NCBI GenBank assembly: GCA_002839335.1
Contig: PGXU01000032.1
Location: forward strand, 1 to 32,464
Direction: 5' to 3'
Source: Spirochaetae bacterium HGW-Spirochaetae-4
Lineage (GTDB): Bacteria; Spirochaetota; Spirochaetia; Sphaerochaetales; Sphaerochaetaceae
Length of the DNA: 32,464 nucleotides
Numbering within the stretch: position 1 is the stretch's first letter; each line of letters begins with the position of its first letter. This document shows positions 22,699-32,199 of the stretch, piece after piece. A program made the translations under genes and the position numbers. The notes under the pieces are model-generated. The model did no database searches. It was given only the letters and a program-made list of their open reading frames with translations, and was not told where the DNA came from.

Positions 22699-24044
22699 GA
22701 GTTTTGATTTATACACTGGGATGCAAGTTGAACCAATGCGAGAGCGAGGCGATTGCGGATGCATTCGCCAAGGAAGGGTTCGAGATCGTCCGCACAGACG
22801 AAGCCGCCGACTTGTGTATTGTGAATACCTGTACGGTAACGGGAAAAGCCGAGCAAAAAGCTCGGAGGATGATTCGCAAATACGCCGTACAGGTGCAGCA
22901 ACCCGTCGTGTTGGTCACCGGTTGTTATGCCCAGTTGGAGAAGGACGCCTTGCAAGACCTGTCCGAACGGGTCGTGGTCGTTTCCTTGGACGAGAAACCT
23001 TCCTTGCTCGGTCTTCCCAACATGTTGGCCAACCATCTCGTTGCCAACTTGGACCTGTTGCAATCGGTACGTGCATTCGTCTCGCAAGCTGGCGAGGACA
23101 AGGTGTCGCCAGCAAGTTCACCGTTCGATTACGATGCCGCGACATTCTCCTTCCACAGCAGGGCCTTCCTGAAAATCCAGGATGGTTGCGACAATTCCTG
23201 TGCGTATTGTCGGGTCACCATAGCCAGGGGCGATGCGGTTAGCCTGGATCTTGGGGAAGTCGTGAAGCGATCATTGGTTTTGGAGCAGGATGGTTTCAAG
23301 GAGATTGTGTTGACTGGAGTCAATATCAGCGCATATCGAAGCGGTGACGCTTCCTTGGCCGGGCTGCTCGATTCGTTGTTGAAGCATCTTGGTCCCGGTA
23401 TCCGTTTGCGGCTCAGTTCCCTTGAACCGGATCGGCTGGACGACCATCTGTTGGATATGTTCGCCGATTCCAGGATCCAACCGCACTTCCATATACCTAT
23501 CCAGTCGGGGTCGAACCAAGTCCTGCAGCGGGTGAACCGTCACTACGATGTGTCCCGTATGGAACAGGCGGTTGCCAGGTTGCGACAGGTCAAGGATGAT
23601 CCGTTCATCGCCGCCGATATCATCACAGGATTGCCGGGGGAGACCGACGGTGAGTTTGAGAAAACCGTAGAATTCCTGAAATCCATGGATATCAGCCAGT
23701 TGCATGTCTTTCCTTTCTCTCCAAGACCATTGACGGCACTACATACGGCCAAGGACAAGGTTCCCGAAAGTGTCAGGGATGAGCGGGCGAAGTTTTTGCG
23801 GGATCTGTCGGCAATCCATTTCCGACGATACTTGAACCGGCAGATCGGCAAAGATGTCGAGCTCATTGTAGAGGAACAGAAAGGCGGGACATGGTCGGGA
23901 TTGACGGGCAACTACCTGAAGATCAAGGTGTTGGACACCCCTTCCTGGTTGACAAGAGGCTCTTTGGCCTCCGTACACCTCGAAAGGGATGCCCGAACCG
24001 GTATGCCGGTAGGCAGGTTCCTGGAAACTCAGACGCCTGAATAG
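22695..24044 (+). CDS. mtaB: tRNA (t6A37) methylthiotransferase MtaB-like radical SAM protein
   Basis: A 449-residue methylthiotransferase with the three family domains. The N-terminal UPF0004 domain carries three cluster cysteines (LGCKLNQCES, NTCTVT, TGCYAQ). The radical SAM domain carries C-x3-C-x2-C in CDNSCAYCRV at residues 165-172, followed by TGVNISAY and HFHIPIQSGS. A C-terminal TRAM domain includes VEEQKGGTWSGLTGNYLKIKV. The opening LGCKLNQCES is typical of MtaB, which adds a methylthio group to t6A at position 37 of ANN-decoding tRNAs, rather than MiaB or RimO. It uses two [4Fe-4S] clusters. The ATG overlaps the tyrA-like stop, with GGAG five bases before it. The 3' end overlaps the convergent SDR gene by 16 bases. 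Confidence 0.9.
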   Translation: MRVLIYTLGCKLNQCESEAIADAFAKEGFEIVRTDEAADLCIVNTCTVTGKAEQKARRMIRKYAVQVQQPVVLVTGCYAQLEKDALQDLSERVVVVSLDEKPSLLGLPNMLANHLVANLDLLQSVRAFVSQAGEDKVSPASSPFDYDAATFSFHSRAFLKIQDGCDNSCAYCRVTIARGDAVSLDLGEVVKRSLVLEQDGFKEIVLTGVNISAYRSGDASLAGLLDSLLKHLGPGIRLRLSSLEPDRLDDHLLDMFADSRIQPHFHIPIQSGSNQVLQRVNRHYDVSRMEQAVARLRQVKDDPFIAADIITGLPGETDGEFEKTVEFLKSMDISQLHVFPFSPRPLTALHTAKDKVPESVRDERAKFLRDLSAIHFRRYLNRQIGKDVELIVEEQKGGTWSGLTGNYLKIKVLDTPSWLTRGSLASVHLERDARTGMPVGRFLETQTPE

Positions 24045-24862
24045 GCGTTGAATCCACCATCGACAGGAATTATCACACCGGTCACGAAACCGGAAGCTTC
24101 GCTATCGATCAGATACTGTACGGTTCCCAACAGGTCCTTGGGATCTCCGAACCGACCCATGGGAGTTCCAGCGATGATCTTCTTGGATCGTGCTGTCGGC
24201 ATCCCTTGCGCATCGAAGAGGAGGTTCCTGTTCTGGGCTGTCGCGAAGAATCCGGGAGCGACGGCGTTCACACGGATTCCCACATGGGAAAAATGCACCG
24301 CCAGCCATTCGGTCAGATTGTTCACCGCCGATTTCGCGGCCGAATACCCCAAGACTTTTGTCAGGGGATGGTACGAGGACATCGACGAAATGTTGAGGAT
24401 GCTGCAACCCGCACGCCCTATCATGTCGCCGGTGAATTCCTGGGTGGGAAGAAAGGTCCCGAGGAAGTTCAGGTTGAATACGCCTTGGACGGCTTCCTGG
24501 TTCAAGGAGAAGAACGAACGGAGGGAAGGGTCGAGGTCGTTCTCGTGGTATTCCACCGCTGTGACCGCTTCGTCCATGTTGCCGCCTGCGCCGTTTATCA
24601 GGATGTCGCAGGGGCCGAAGTCGGTTTGCACCTGGGCATGCACTGCCTTCAGACCATCCTTGTCGAGTACATCGACTTGGTAGGGTTTTGCTATCCCTCC
24701 CGCAGCTTCGATTTCCTGCGCAATCTTCTCAACTTTCGAAAGGGTCCTGTTCAGGAGGGCGACTTTCCCTCCCACCGATGCGATATGTCGGGCGAATTCA
24801 CTGCAGAGAACTCCACCCGCTCCTGTAATAACTACTGTTTTTCCTTTGATGCCGTTGCCCAT
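24029..24862 (-). CDS. SDR oxidoreductase, sugar-acid (D-mannonate/D-fructuronate) type
   Basis: A 277-residue classical short-chain dehydrogenase: cofactor motif TGAGGVLCSEFA near the N-terminus, the NAG-type motif INGAGG, catalytic Ser in NISSMSSY, and the YSAAK catalytic pair. The sequence NAVAPGFFATAQNRNLL in the substrate region is what I associate with the SDR branch acting on D-fructuronate/D-mannonate and similar sugar acids. That substrate is inferred, not shown. GGGVL-like cofactor binding without a downstream basic residue is compatible with NAD. The start at 24862 is fixed by AGGAGG seven bases upstream; the frame continues to 24913 through the promoter. It is divergent from an AraC-type regulator gene, which is its likely controller. 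Its end overlaps mtaB by 16 bases. Confidence 0.88.
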   Translation of the reverse strand: MGNGIKGKTVVITGAGGVLCSEFARHIASVGGKVALLNRTLSKVEKIAQEIEAAGGIAKPYQVDVLDKDGLKAVHAQVQTDFGPCDILINGAGGNMDEAVTAVEYHENDLDPSLRSFFSLNQEAVQGVFNLNFLGTFLPTQEFTGDMIGRAGCSILNISSMSSYHPLTKVLGYSAAKSAVNNLTEWLAVHFSHVGIRVNAVAPGFFATAQNRNLLFDAQGMPTARSKKIIAGTPMGRFGDPKDLLGTVQYLIDSEASGFVTGVIIPVDGGFNAYSGV

Positions 24863-24891
24863 TGGGTGCCTCCTGGCGATTGGATAGATGT

Positions 24892-24920
24892 ATAGTAGCA
24901 GTTTTTTTATCACAGCTAAA
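24892..24920 (-). promoter_or_regulatory. candidate promoter of the SDR gene
   Basis: Minus strand: TTTAGC (24915-24920), 17 bp including a run of seven A, TACTAT (24892-24897). The leader is short, about 25 nt, with AGGAGG at its end. Confidence 0.4.
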
Positions 24921-24932
24921 GACCACAGGAGA

Positions 24933-24938
24933 TATAAT
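24933..24938 (+). promoter_or_regulatory. -10 box of the AraC-type regulator gene
   Basis: A consensus TATAAT embedded in the palindrome GATATAATATC (24931-24941), with no recognisable -35, as expected of an activator-dependent or autoregulated promoter. ATATCCTT occurs twice downstream (24937-24944 and 24965-24972). Confidence 0.45.
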
Positions 24939-24991
24939 ATCCTTGCTTTTCGGACTAAACATGGATATCCTTAAGGCAAAGGTGAGGAACT

Positions 24992-25753
24992 ATGGAAGAA
25001 AAAACCGATCCGGATCAAGCGATTACTGAGAAAGGATTCATGCCTGACTCGATGAATATGGTACAGATCGAACGACGGTATGAATTGGAACAAGAAATGT
25101 TGCATGCAGTCAAATGGGGCAATCCCTACAAGGTAGAGGATGTGCTCGACATGCGACGCAAGATTTTCCCCGATCTCGTATGTTGTGGCAAAGAAAGTGC
25201 TACCGAAGCATTGCGCTGTTGCAAGAATGAACTCGTTGCCTTGAATGCCCTGTGCCGCTTCTCTGCCAAGCAAGGTGGAGTGCAGCCGCTATATCTCCAT
25301 AGCCTGTCCAACAAATATGCGCTCATGATTGAGAATGCTGTCTCGATAGCCTATCTGCACGATGTACTCTATCCCCAGATAGCCATCGATTATGCGACTG
25401 CGGTACTTGAATTCTCCATCAACAGTTATAGTCCCATGATCAAGAAGATTGTCACCTACCTGACAGTGCATCTGACAGAAGATGTCCGGATAGAGCAACT
25501 TGGGAAAATGCACAATACCCACATCTCACATATCTCGCGCAAGTTCAAGAAAGAGACAGGAATGTCGATTCCAGCATATGTCAGCAAGCAGCGGGTGGGA
25601 CTTGCGAAGCTCTATTTCGAAGATGGTCAGACATCCATAAAGGATATCTCGGACCTGTTGGGGTTCAACGACAGCAATTATTTCAGCAAGGTCTTCAAAC
25701 GGTATGCCGGCATGACACCATCCGATTACATCAATTCCATTCACGAACGGTAA
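24992..25753 (+). CDS. AraC-family transcriptional regulator
   Basis: A 253-residue regulator. The C-terminal 100 residues form the double helix-turn-helix of the AraC/XylS family: VRIEQLGKMHNTHISHISRKFKKETG, then the linker helix AYVSKQRVGLAKLYF, then IKDISDLLGFNDSNYFSKVFKRYAGMTPSDY. The N-terminal 150 residues are not a cupin sugar-binding domain. They resemble the helical domain found ahead of this HTH in many Firmicutes and spirochaete regulators (LEQEMLHAVKWGNPYKVEDVL, LNALCRFSAKQGGVQPLYLHSLSNKYA). The effector is unknown. The start ATG has GGTGAGG ahead of it. It is divergent from the SDR gene with 129 bases between, which contain both promoters, so local control of sugar-acid metabolism is the simplest reading. 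Confidence 0.9.
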   Translation: MEEKTDPDQAITEKGFMPDSMNMVQIERRYELEQEMLHAVKWGNPYKVEDVLDMRRKIFPDLVCCGKESATEALRCCKNELVALNALCRFSAKQGGVQPLYLHSLSNKYALMIENAVSIAYLHDVLYPQIAIDYATAVLEFSINSYSPMIKKIVTYLTVHLTEDVRIEQLGKMHNTHISHISRKFKKETGMSIPAYVSKQRVGLAKLYFEDGQTSIKDISDLLGFNDSNYFSKVFKRYAGMTPSDYINSIHER

Positions 25754-25771
25754 TCGGGCAAGTTCGATAGC

Positions 25772-26728
25772 TCAGCGTATGGAAGTGGGATTGTCACACG
25801 TCTTCTCAAGGTTGCGCGGCGCCAATTCCCGCATGATACTTTTCGGTTCCTCGTTCTGGACCAGGGTATTTGCGGGAATGTCGTGCCGAATCCAAGAGTT
25901 TGAGCCTACAATGGTATTTTCACCTATCGTTATGTCTCCCAACAATGTGGCGTTCGCGTAGACCGTCACACGGTCCTTCAGTGTCGGGTGGCGTCTGGCT
26001 CCCCGTATCAAGGTTCCGCAGGCGTTCTTCGGGAAGCTCAAGGCTCCCAAGGTGACCCCCTGATAAATCTTCACTTGATTTCCAATGACCGAAGTCTCGC
26101 CGATAACCACTCCGGTTCCATGGTCGATGAATAGGCAGCGGCCGATAGTAGCCCCTGGATGTATATCTATGCCGGTTTGCTTATGGACTGTCTCGCTGAG
26201 CATCCTGGGAACCAAAGGAACTTTCTCCATATAGAGGAAGTGGGCGATCCTGTGGATAGTCAACGCCCGCACCCCCGGGTAGGAGATGATCGTCTCGCGG
26301 ATAGAGGTCGCGGCCGGGTCTCCGTCGAAAGCGCTCTGGGCATCTTCCTTCATCATCCTCCGAAGCGAGGGAAGGGCTTCGAACAACTTGTGCACAGCTT
26401 GTTGGGCAAGATTGTGGTATGGTTCGGTGAATTCATCCGCAAGGTTGAGTGGGTTCTCATGGTACCAAGCGACAAAAATCTGCTTTTGCAGGTTGTCGCC
26501 GATTTTGGTGAGCAGCGAGGCCACAACTTCCCTGATTCCCGAATTGTCCATGACCCGTCGTCCGCTCCTCCCTGGAAACAGCAACTCCATGAAGTCTTCG
26601 ACAATTGCCTCGATTTCCATCATCGATGGAATCGGTCGGAAGCTGATAAAGCTCGCTTGTCCGTACCGTTCGAAACTTTCCATGTACGGATCGACGAACC
26701 GGTCGAAATCTGCGTGTGTTTCATCCAT
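25772..26728 (-). CDS. cysE: serine O-acetyltransferase, long form
   Basis: A 318-residue serine acetyltransferase making O-acetylserine from serine and acetyl-CoA, the first committed step of cysteine synthesis. The C-terminal third is a left-handed beta-helix with hexapeptide repeats and the family signature GIDIHPGATIG, LFIDHGTGVVIGET, VKIYQGVTLGA. The N-terminal helical part (about 170 residues) is longer than in E. coli CysE and resembles the EpsC-like long form found in Bacteroidota and spirochaetes. GGGAGGGG lies 7 bases before the ATG at 26728 (minus); in-frame codons further upstream to 26977 cross the argS promoter and are rejected. It has its own promoter, back to back with that of argS. 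The AraC gene stops 18 bases away, convergently. Confidence 0.92.
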   Translation of the reverse strand: MDETHADFDRFVDPYMESFERYGQASFISFRPIPSMMEIEAIVEDFMELLFPGRSGRRVMDNSGIREVVASLLTKIGDNLQKQIFVAWYHENPLNLADEFTEPYHNLAQQAVHKLFEALPSLRRMMKEDAQSAFDGDPAATSIRETIISYPGVRALTIHRIAHFLYMEKVPLVPRMLSETVHKQTGIDIHPGATIGRCLFIDHGTGVVIGETSVIGNQVKIYQGVTLGALSFPKNACGTLIRGARRHPTLKDRVTVYANATLLGDITIGENTIVGSNSWIRHDIPANTLVQNEEPKSIMRELAPRNLEKTCDNPTSIR

Positions 26729-26761
26729 ATGAGAACCCCTCCCGAGGATGTCTTGCCCAAA

Positions 26762-26790
26762 ACAATACACCAACACCTTCCTTTGCTCAA
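26762..26790 (-). promoter_or_regulatory. promoter of cysE
   Basis: Minus strand: TTGAGC (26785-26790), 17 bp, TATTGT (26762-26767). The leader is about 27 nt. The -35 boxes of cysE and argS are 15 bases apart and nearly identical (TTGAGC, TTGAGA). Confidence 0.6.
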
Positions 26791-26805
26791 GGCGGCGTCC
26801 TCTAC

Positions 26806-26834
26806 TTGAGAGGATGCCCGGATTTCCGTATAGT
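26806..26834 (+). promoter_or_regulatory. promoter of argS
   Basis: TTGAGA (26806-26811), 17 bp, TATAGT (26829-26834), good on both boxes. The start of transcription near 26841 excludes in-frame codons upstream of 26872. Confidence 0.65.
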
Positions 26835-26871
26835 TGCAATGGTGCGTCCACATGGCGCGAATGGAGAAACG

Positions 26872-28647
26872 ATGATGATGCAACAGATACGGAACACTTG
26901 GAAAGAGCTCGTTGAGAGGGAATTGGCCCTCTATGCCACAGAAGTCTTTGGAACAGCCGAAGCGCTACAGGGTGCACCGTCCTTGACCGTGCAGAAGCCG
27001 CCCAAACCGGAATTGGGCGATGTGGCTTTTCCGTTGTTCGCCTATGCGAAAGGTTTCAGGATGGCACCGAACAAACTGGCCGAGATCCTACGCGAGAGGC
27101 TTTCCGAAAAATCCGACCTGCCGATCGGCGAGCTTTTGGTCGCAGGACCCTATTTGAACGTGCGTGTCGATATTTCCGCTTTGGCGATGGAGGTCCACCA
27201 ATCGGTGAACCGCGACGGGGATTCCTATGGTAGTGGGGATATGCTTGCGGGTAAGAAGATCATGGTCGAATTCAGTTGTCCGAACACGAACAAGCCGCTG
27301 CATCTCGGGCATTTACGCAACGATGCGATCGGGGAGAGCATATCCGCTATCCTGAAGGCGAACGGGGCCGACGTCCTGAAGGTCAACCTGATAAACAACA
27401 GGGGCGTGCATATCTGCAAATCGATGTTGGCGTACCAGAAGTTCGGCAATGGGGAGACTCCTGAAAGTGCCGGCATCAAGGGCGACCATCTGGTGGGCAA
27501 GTATTACGTCAAGTTCGCCCAATGGGAAAAGGAAGACCCCAGTGTGACCACCCTGGCCCAGGAAATGCTCAAGAAGTGGGAAGAAGGCGATCCCGAGGTT
27601 TTGTCCCTGTGGACCCTCATGAACGGGTGGACACTCGATGGTGTGGCCGAGACCTACAAGAATACGGGCATATCGTTCGACAAGTATTATTATGAAAGCA
27701 ATACCTACATGTTGGGAAAGGACACTGTCCTGCAGGGTGTGCAGAAGGGCGTATTCTACAAGGAAGACGATGGTTCCGTTTGGATAGACCTGGCGGAAAT
27801 CAACCTCGACAAGAAGGTGTTGTTGCGCAAGGACGGTACATCGTTGTATTTGACCCAGGATATCGGCACTGCGATTTCCCGGCATGGCGATTGGCCATTC
27901 GATTCGCTCATCTATGTGGTGGCCAGTGAACAGACATACCATTTCAAGGTCCTGTTCCATGTATTGGAAAAGCTTGGGTATCCCTGGGCCTCCGACTTGC
28001 ATCACCTGGCCTATGGAATGGTCAATCTCCCCGAAGGAAAGATGAAGAGTAGGGAAGGGACCGTTGTCGATGCGGACGATCTGTTCGAACAGCTGACACT
28101 GTTGGCAATGTCGGAAATCAAGGAAAAGGAACGGGAGGATGCCGTGGGCGATGTCAGGGCAACCAGCGAAGCTATCGCACTCGGAGCCCTGAACTACTTC
28201 CTGCTGCAGGTCAATCCAATGAAGGATATGGTGTTCAACCCTTCCGAATCGATCTCTTTCAGTGGAAACACCGGTCCGTATCTGCAATACATGGGTGCCC
28301 GGATACACAGCATGATCCGCAAATTCTCCGAAGTGGCGAAAGATTATGAAGATATTGCATTCGACGGTTCATTGCTTTCATTGCAAGAAGAGCGGGAATT
28401 GGTTAAACTCATCGCGGGATTTGGTGAAGTGGTCCAAGAGGCGGGACGGGACCTCAACCCATCTGCGATCGCGGCGTATCTGTATGAGCTCTCGCGATTG
28501 TTCAGCAAGTATTATCACGATCATCCCGTATTGAAGGCTCCGTCGGCACCGTTGGTGAGGGCGAGAGTCTCGTTGGTATCCATGGTGCTCCAGGTTCTCC
28601 GCAACGCGTATGCTTTGGTGGGGATTCCGTTCTTGGAGTCCATGTAG
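26872..28647 (+). CDS. argS: arginyl-tRNA synthetase
   Basis: A 591-residue class I aminoacyl-tRNA synthetase charging tRNA-Arg. Visible domains are the N-terminal Add1 domain (to about 110), the Rossmann catalytic core with FSCPNTNKPLHLGHLRN (the HIGH motif as HLGH, near residue 144), the KMSK-equivalent loop GKMKSREGTVV, and the C-terminal anticodon-binding helical domain with the conserved SGNTGPYLQYMGARIHSM and a final LLVSM-type helix. Length is normal. The ATG triplet row at 26872-26880 offers three starts; 26872 is five bases and 26875 eight bases after GGAG, so either may be used. The open frame upstream to 26716 is excluded by the promoter. It is followed after 81 bases by the rplU promoter region. 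Confidence 0.95.
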   Translation: MMMQQIRNTWKELVERELALYATEVFGTAEALQGAPSLTVQKPPKPELGDVAFPLFAYAKGFRMAPNKLAEILRERLSEKSDLPIGELLVAGPYLNVRVDISALAMEVHQSVNRDGDSYGSGDMLAGKKIMVEFSCPNTNKPLHLGHLRNDAIGESISAILKANGADVLKVNLINNRGVHICKSMLAYQKFGNGETPESAGIKGDHLVGKYYVKFAQWEKEDPSVTTLAQEMLKKWEEGDPEVLSLWTLMNGWTLDGVAETYKNTGISFDKYYYESNTYMLGKDTVLQGVQKGVFYKEDDGSVWIDLAEINLDKKVLLRKDGTSLYLTQDIGTAISRHGDWPFDSLIYVVASEQTYHFKVLFHVLEKLGYPWASDLHHLAYGMVNLPEGKMKSREGTVVDADDLFEQLTLLAMSEIKEKEREDAVGDVRATSEAIALGALNYFLLQVNPMKDMVFNPSESISFSGNTGPYLQYMGARIHSMIRKFSEVAKDYEDIAFDGSLLSLQEERELVKLIAGFGEVVQEAGRDLNPSAIAAYLYELSRLFSKYYHDHPVLKAPSAPLVRARVSLVSMVLQVLRNAYALVGIPFLESM

Positions 28648-28671
28648 GTATTACCATGCAGGTATTGCCAT
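28647..28671 (+). repeat. tandem 11-bp direct repeat upstream of rplU
   Basis: GGTATTACCAT (28647-28657) and GGTATTGCCAT (28661-28671) differ at one base and have a 14-base period. The second copy contains the rplU -35 box. Each copy is itself close to a palindrome (GGTATTACC). It could be a tandem protein-binding site. Confidence 0.4.
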
Positions 28672-28693
28672 TAATCGACTGTTGTGGTATAAG
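28665..28693 (+). promoter_or_regulatory. promoter of the rplU-rsfS operon
   Basis: TTGCCA (28665-28670), 17 bp ending in TGTGG, TATAAG (28688-28693). It combines a -35 with a TGn extended -10, as fits a strongly expressed ribosomal protein operon. The leader is about 29 nt. Confidence 0.65.
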
Positions 28694-28728
28694 GTAGCCT
28701 GCACATTTTAGAGTAAGGATGTATACAC

Positions 28729-29040
28729 ATGTACGCACTGGTAGAGATTCTTGGCAAGCAGTACAAGGCGCAAGAAGGCGCAACATTGAAAGTCGATAAG
28801 ATCGATATGGAATCTGGCAAAGAGCTGGAGTTCGATACAGTTGTCGCGATCGCGGATGGTGAAAAGTCCGTGTTCGGAACACCCTATGTCGAGGGTGCGA
28901 AGGTTGTCGCCACATTGGGTGATATCGTGAAGGGCACGAAGATCAAGGTCTTCAAGTACCATCGCAGAAAGGGATACCGAAGGACACAAGGCCATCGCGA
29001 GAAATATTCGATGCTCACAATCAAAGAGATTAAGGCGTAA
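28729..29040 (+). CDS. rplU: 50S ribosomal protein bL21
   Basis: A 103-residue bL21 of normal length. It opens MYALVEILGKQYKAQEG and ends with the 23S rRNA-binding basic segment KVFKYHRRKGYRRTQGHRE and ITIKEIKA-like tail (SMLTIKEIKA). AAGGAT lies 9 bases before the ATG. It heads the ribosome and GTPase block rplU-rpmA-obgE-nadD-yqeK-lipoprotein-rsfS. The gene for the L27-processing protease Prp, which separates rplU and rpmA in Firmicutes and some others, is absent: only 13 bases lie between them. Confidence 0.97.
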   Translation: MYALVEILGKQYKAQEGATLKVDKIDMESGKELEFDTVVAIADGEKSVFGTPYVEGAKVVATLGDIVKGTKIKVFKYHRRKGYRRTQGHREKYSMLTIKEIKA

Positions 29041-29053
29041 GGAGAAATAGGCA

Positions 29054-29308
29054 ATGGCTCATAAGAAAGGTGGCGGTAGCTCAAGAAACGGTCGTGATTC
29101 CAATTCGCAACGTCTGGGAGTCAAAAGGTTCGGCGGACAGATTGTCAAAGCCGGAGAGATTATCGTGCGTCAGCACGGCAATAAATTTCATGCGGGCGAA
29201 AATGTTGGCTGCGGAAGGGATTTCACCCTTTTTGCAAAGGAATCCGGAGCAGTGGATTTCCATATTCGCAACAACCGCAAATACGTTCGTATCCTCGCAT
29301 CAGAGTGA
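29054..29308 (+). CDS. rpmA: 50S ribosomal protein bL27
   Basis: An 84-residue bL27. It begins [20 protein letters not shown], the standard form whose N-terminal arm reaches the peptidyl-transferase centre. There is no cleavable N-terminal extension of the Prp-dependent type, in agreement with the lack of a prp gene. The remaining sequence ([35 protein letters not shown]) is typical. The SD AAGGAGA overlaps the rplU stop region. Confidence 0.97.
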   Translation: MAHKKGGGSSRNGRDSNSQRLGVKRFGGQIVKAGEIIVRQHGNKFHAGENVGCGRDFTLFAKESGAVDFHIRNNRKYVRILASE

Positions 29309-29322
29309 GGATAAGGCGGTAA

Positions 29323-30984
<1,662 letters not shown>

Positions 30985-31004
<20 letters not shown>

Positions 31005-31569
31005 CCAGTATGTCTCCAAACATGTTTGTGATAAGCGTCTGGCGCATTGCCGTTCAACGGCATCGCAGGCTGAGGCGCTGTTGACTCGATTCGAACCGAC
31101 CCTGGAAGGGACGGCCGGTCGTGTGGTTGGGCTCTGGCATGATGTGGCACGAGAGTGGGGGGAATCCCAACTGCTCGACTATTGCCTGTCGAACAATGTG
31201 CATATGGAGCCTGAAGAGATGAGGCATCCCATGTTGCTGCATGGAGCGGTGGGCGCCCATCTGTTGTTGTCCTTCGTTCCCGGAGCCGAGGATGCATGGC
31301 GTACCGCAATACGGTGGCACACCCTAGGATCGCCGGATATGGGATTCTTGGGCGCGGTACTGTTTGTAGCCGATTACCTGGAACCGCTGCGCTCCTATCT
31401 TGATGAAGACACAAGGAAGGCCATGCTGGGCAAAGGTACTTTGGAAGAGATTTGTCTGGAAGTTGTACAACAGCAGTTGTTGCACATACAATTGGGTGGC
31501 AAGTCGCCGGCGAGCTCGACCCTGGCCTTGGCTGAATTCCTGCACAAGGGAGGATCGTTCGGTACATGA
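30985..31569 (+). CDS. yqeK: YqeK-type HD domain phosphohydrolase (Ap4A hydrolase family)
   Basis: A 194-residue HD-domain protein of the YqeK family, which splits diadenosine tetraphosphate symmetrically. Metal-site residues are in place: KRLAHCRST (first His), GLWHDVAREW (HD doublet), MLLHGAVGAHL (two His) and VADYLEP (final Asp), with IRWHTLGSPDM between. The ATG at 30985 lies inside the last codons of nadD (20-base overlap); the open frame upstream to 30844 is a shadow within nadD. Position after nadD is the usual one in Firmicutes and spirochaetes. The stop overlaps the start of the next gene (ATGA). Confidence 0.9.
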
Positions 31570-32198
31570 GGCGTATAGTCACGATTCTCCTGCTGCTCTA
31601 TTTGTCGATGGTGGCCATATCCTGTGCCAAACAGCCTTCATACGATGTCTGGTATGGATATTCGGACCGCTATGGATTCATGGTCGTGTCGGTGGAGAAG
31701 GGTAAGGCTGTGGTTGTCGCGGCGATTCCGCAACCGATCCTGGGCGACTACCGCAGGGCATTGGCGGCCCAAGGTATCGAATCCGACAACCTGGGGGCTA
31801 TCCAATCCTTGTTCGGCTTGGAGGCCAACCATTATCTGAGGGGAGATGCCCAGCAGTGGTCGACGGTTGCCGAACAATTGATGCTGGCAGAGGGGTTGCC
31901 CTATCAGGGGGTCCGGCCATCGGTCGATGCTATTGCACGCCTGTTGGTCAAACATGCCGGACACTTGAGTAAAAATAGTACTATCGGTACACTAGGGAGT
32001 CTTGGCGGACCGAAAACCGATAGTAATGATATCGTATCCGCTTTGAAATTGTTGGAAAAGCGAGTTCCATTGCTGCGCGTGTATGATATGGGGAGATTTC
32101 TGTCCAAGGGGACGGAAACAGGACATTTGCAATGGTGGATAGGAAAATGGACAGATCAAGTATTGCGAGAAGCAGTACTCGAAATAGGAGTTAACTAG
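31566..32198 (+). CDS. predicted lipoprotein, degenerate LCP-like domain
   Basis: A 210-residue exported protein. The N-terminus MRRIVTILLLLYLSMVAISC is a lipoprotein signal with a relaxed lipobox (AIS-C, Cys20). The mature part holds a pattern like an LCP (LytR-CpsA-Psr) domain: GFMVVSVEKGKAVVVAAIPQ at the place of the usual hydrophobic strand plus SIPRD, then LGAIQSLFGLEANHYLRGD matching the lineage of LLG-x-x-x-D-H-Y. The catalytic Arg and Asp of SIPRDT are absent (AIPQPI), and the domain is short, so ligase activity is unlikely. The place between yqeK and rsfS is where many bacteria have an LCP gene, which supports the relation. Function of the protein is unknown; the LCP link is inference from position and pattern. 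AGGAG for rsfS lies in its last codons. Confidence 0.75.
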   Translation: MRRIVTILLLLYLSMVAISCAKQPSYDVWYGYSDRYGFMVVSVEKGKAVVVAAIPQPILGDYRRALAAQGIESDNLGAIQSLFGLEANHYLRGDAQQWSTVAEQLMLAEGLPYQGVRPSVDAIARLLVKHAGHLSKNSTIGTLGSLGGPKTDSNDIVSALKLLEKRVPLLRVYDMGRFLSKGTETGHLQWWIGKWTDQVLREAVLEIGVN

Positions 32199-32199
32199 C

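Noticed and set aside
27313-28308. 331-codon minus-strand frame opposite argS
   Set aside because: Antisense to clear argS motifs and without start signals or domain resemblance.
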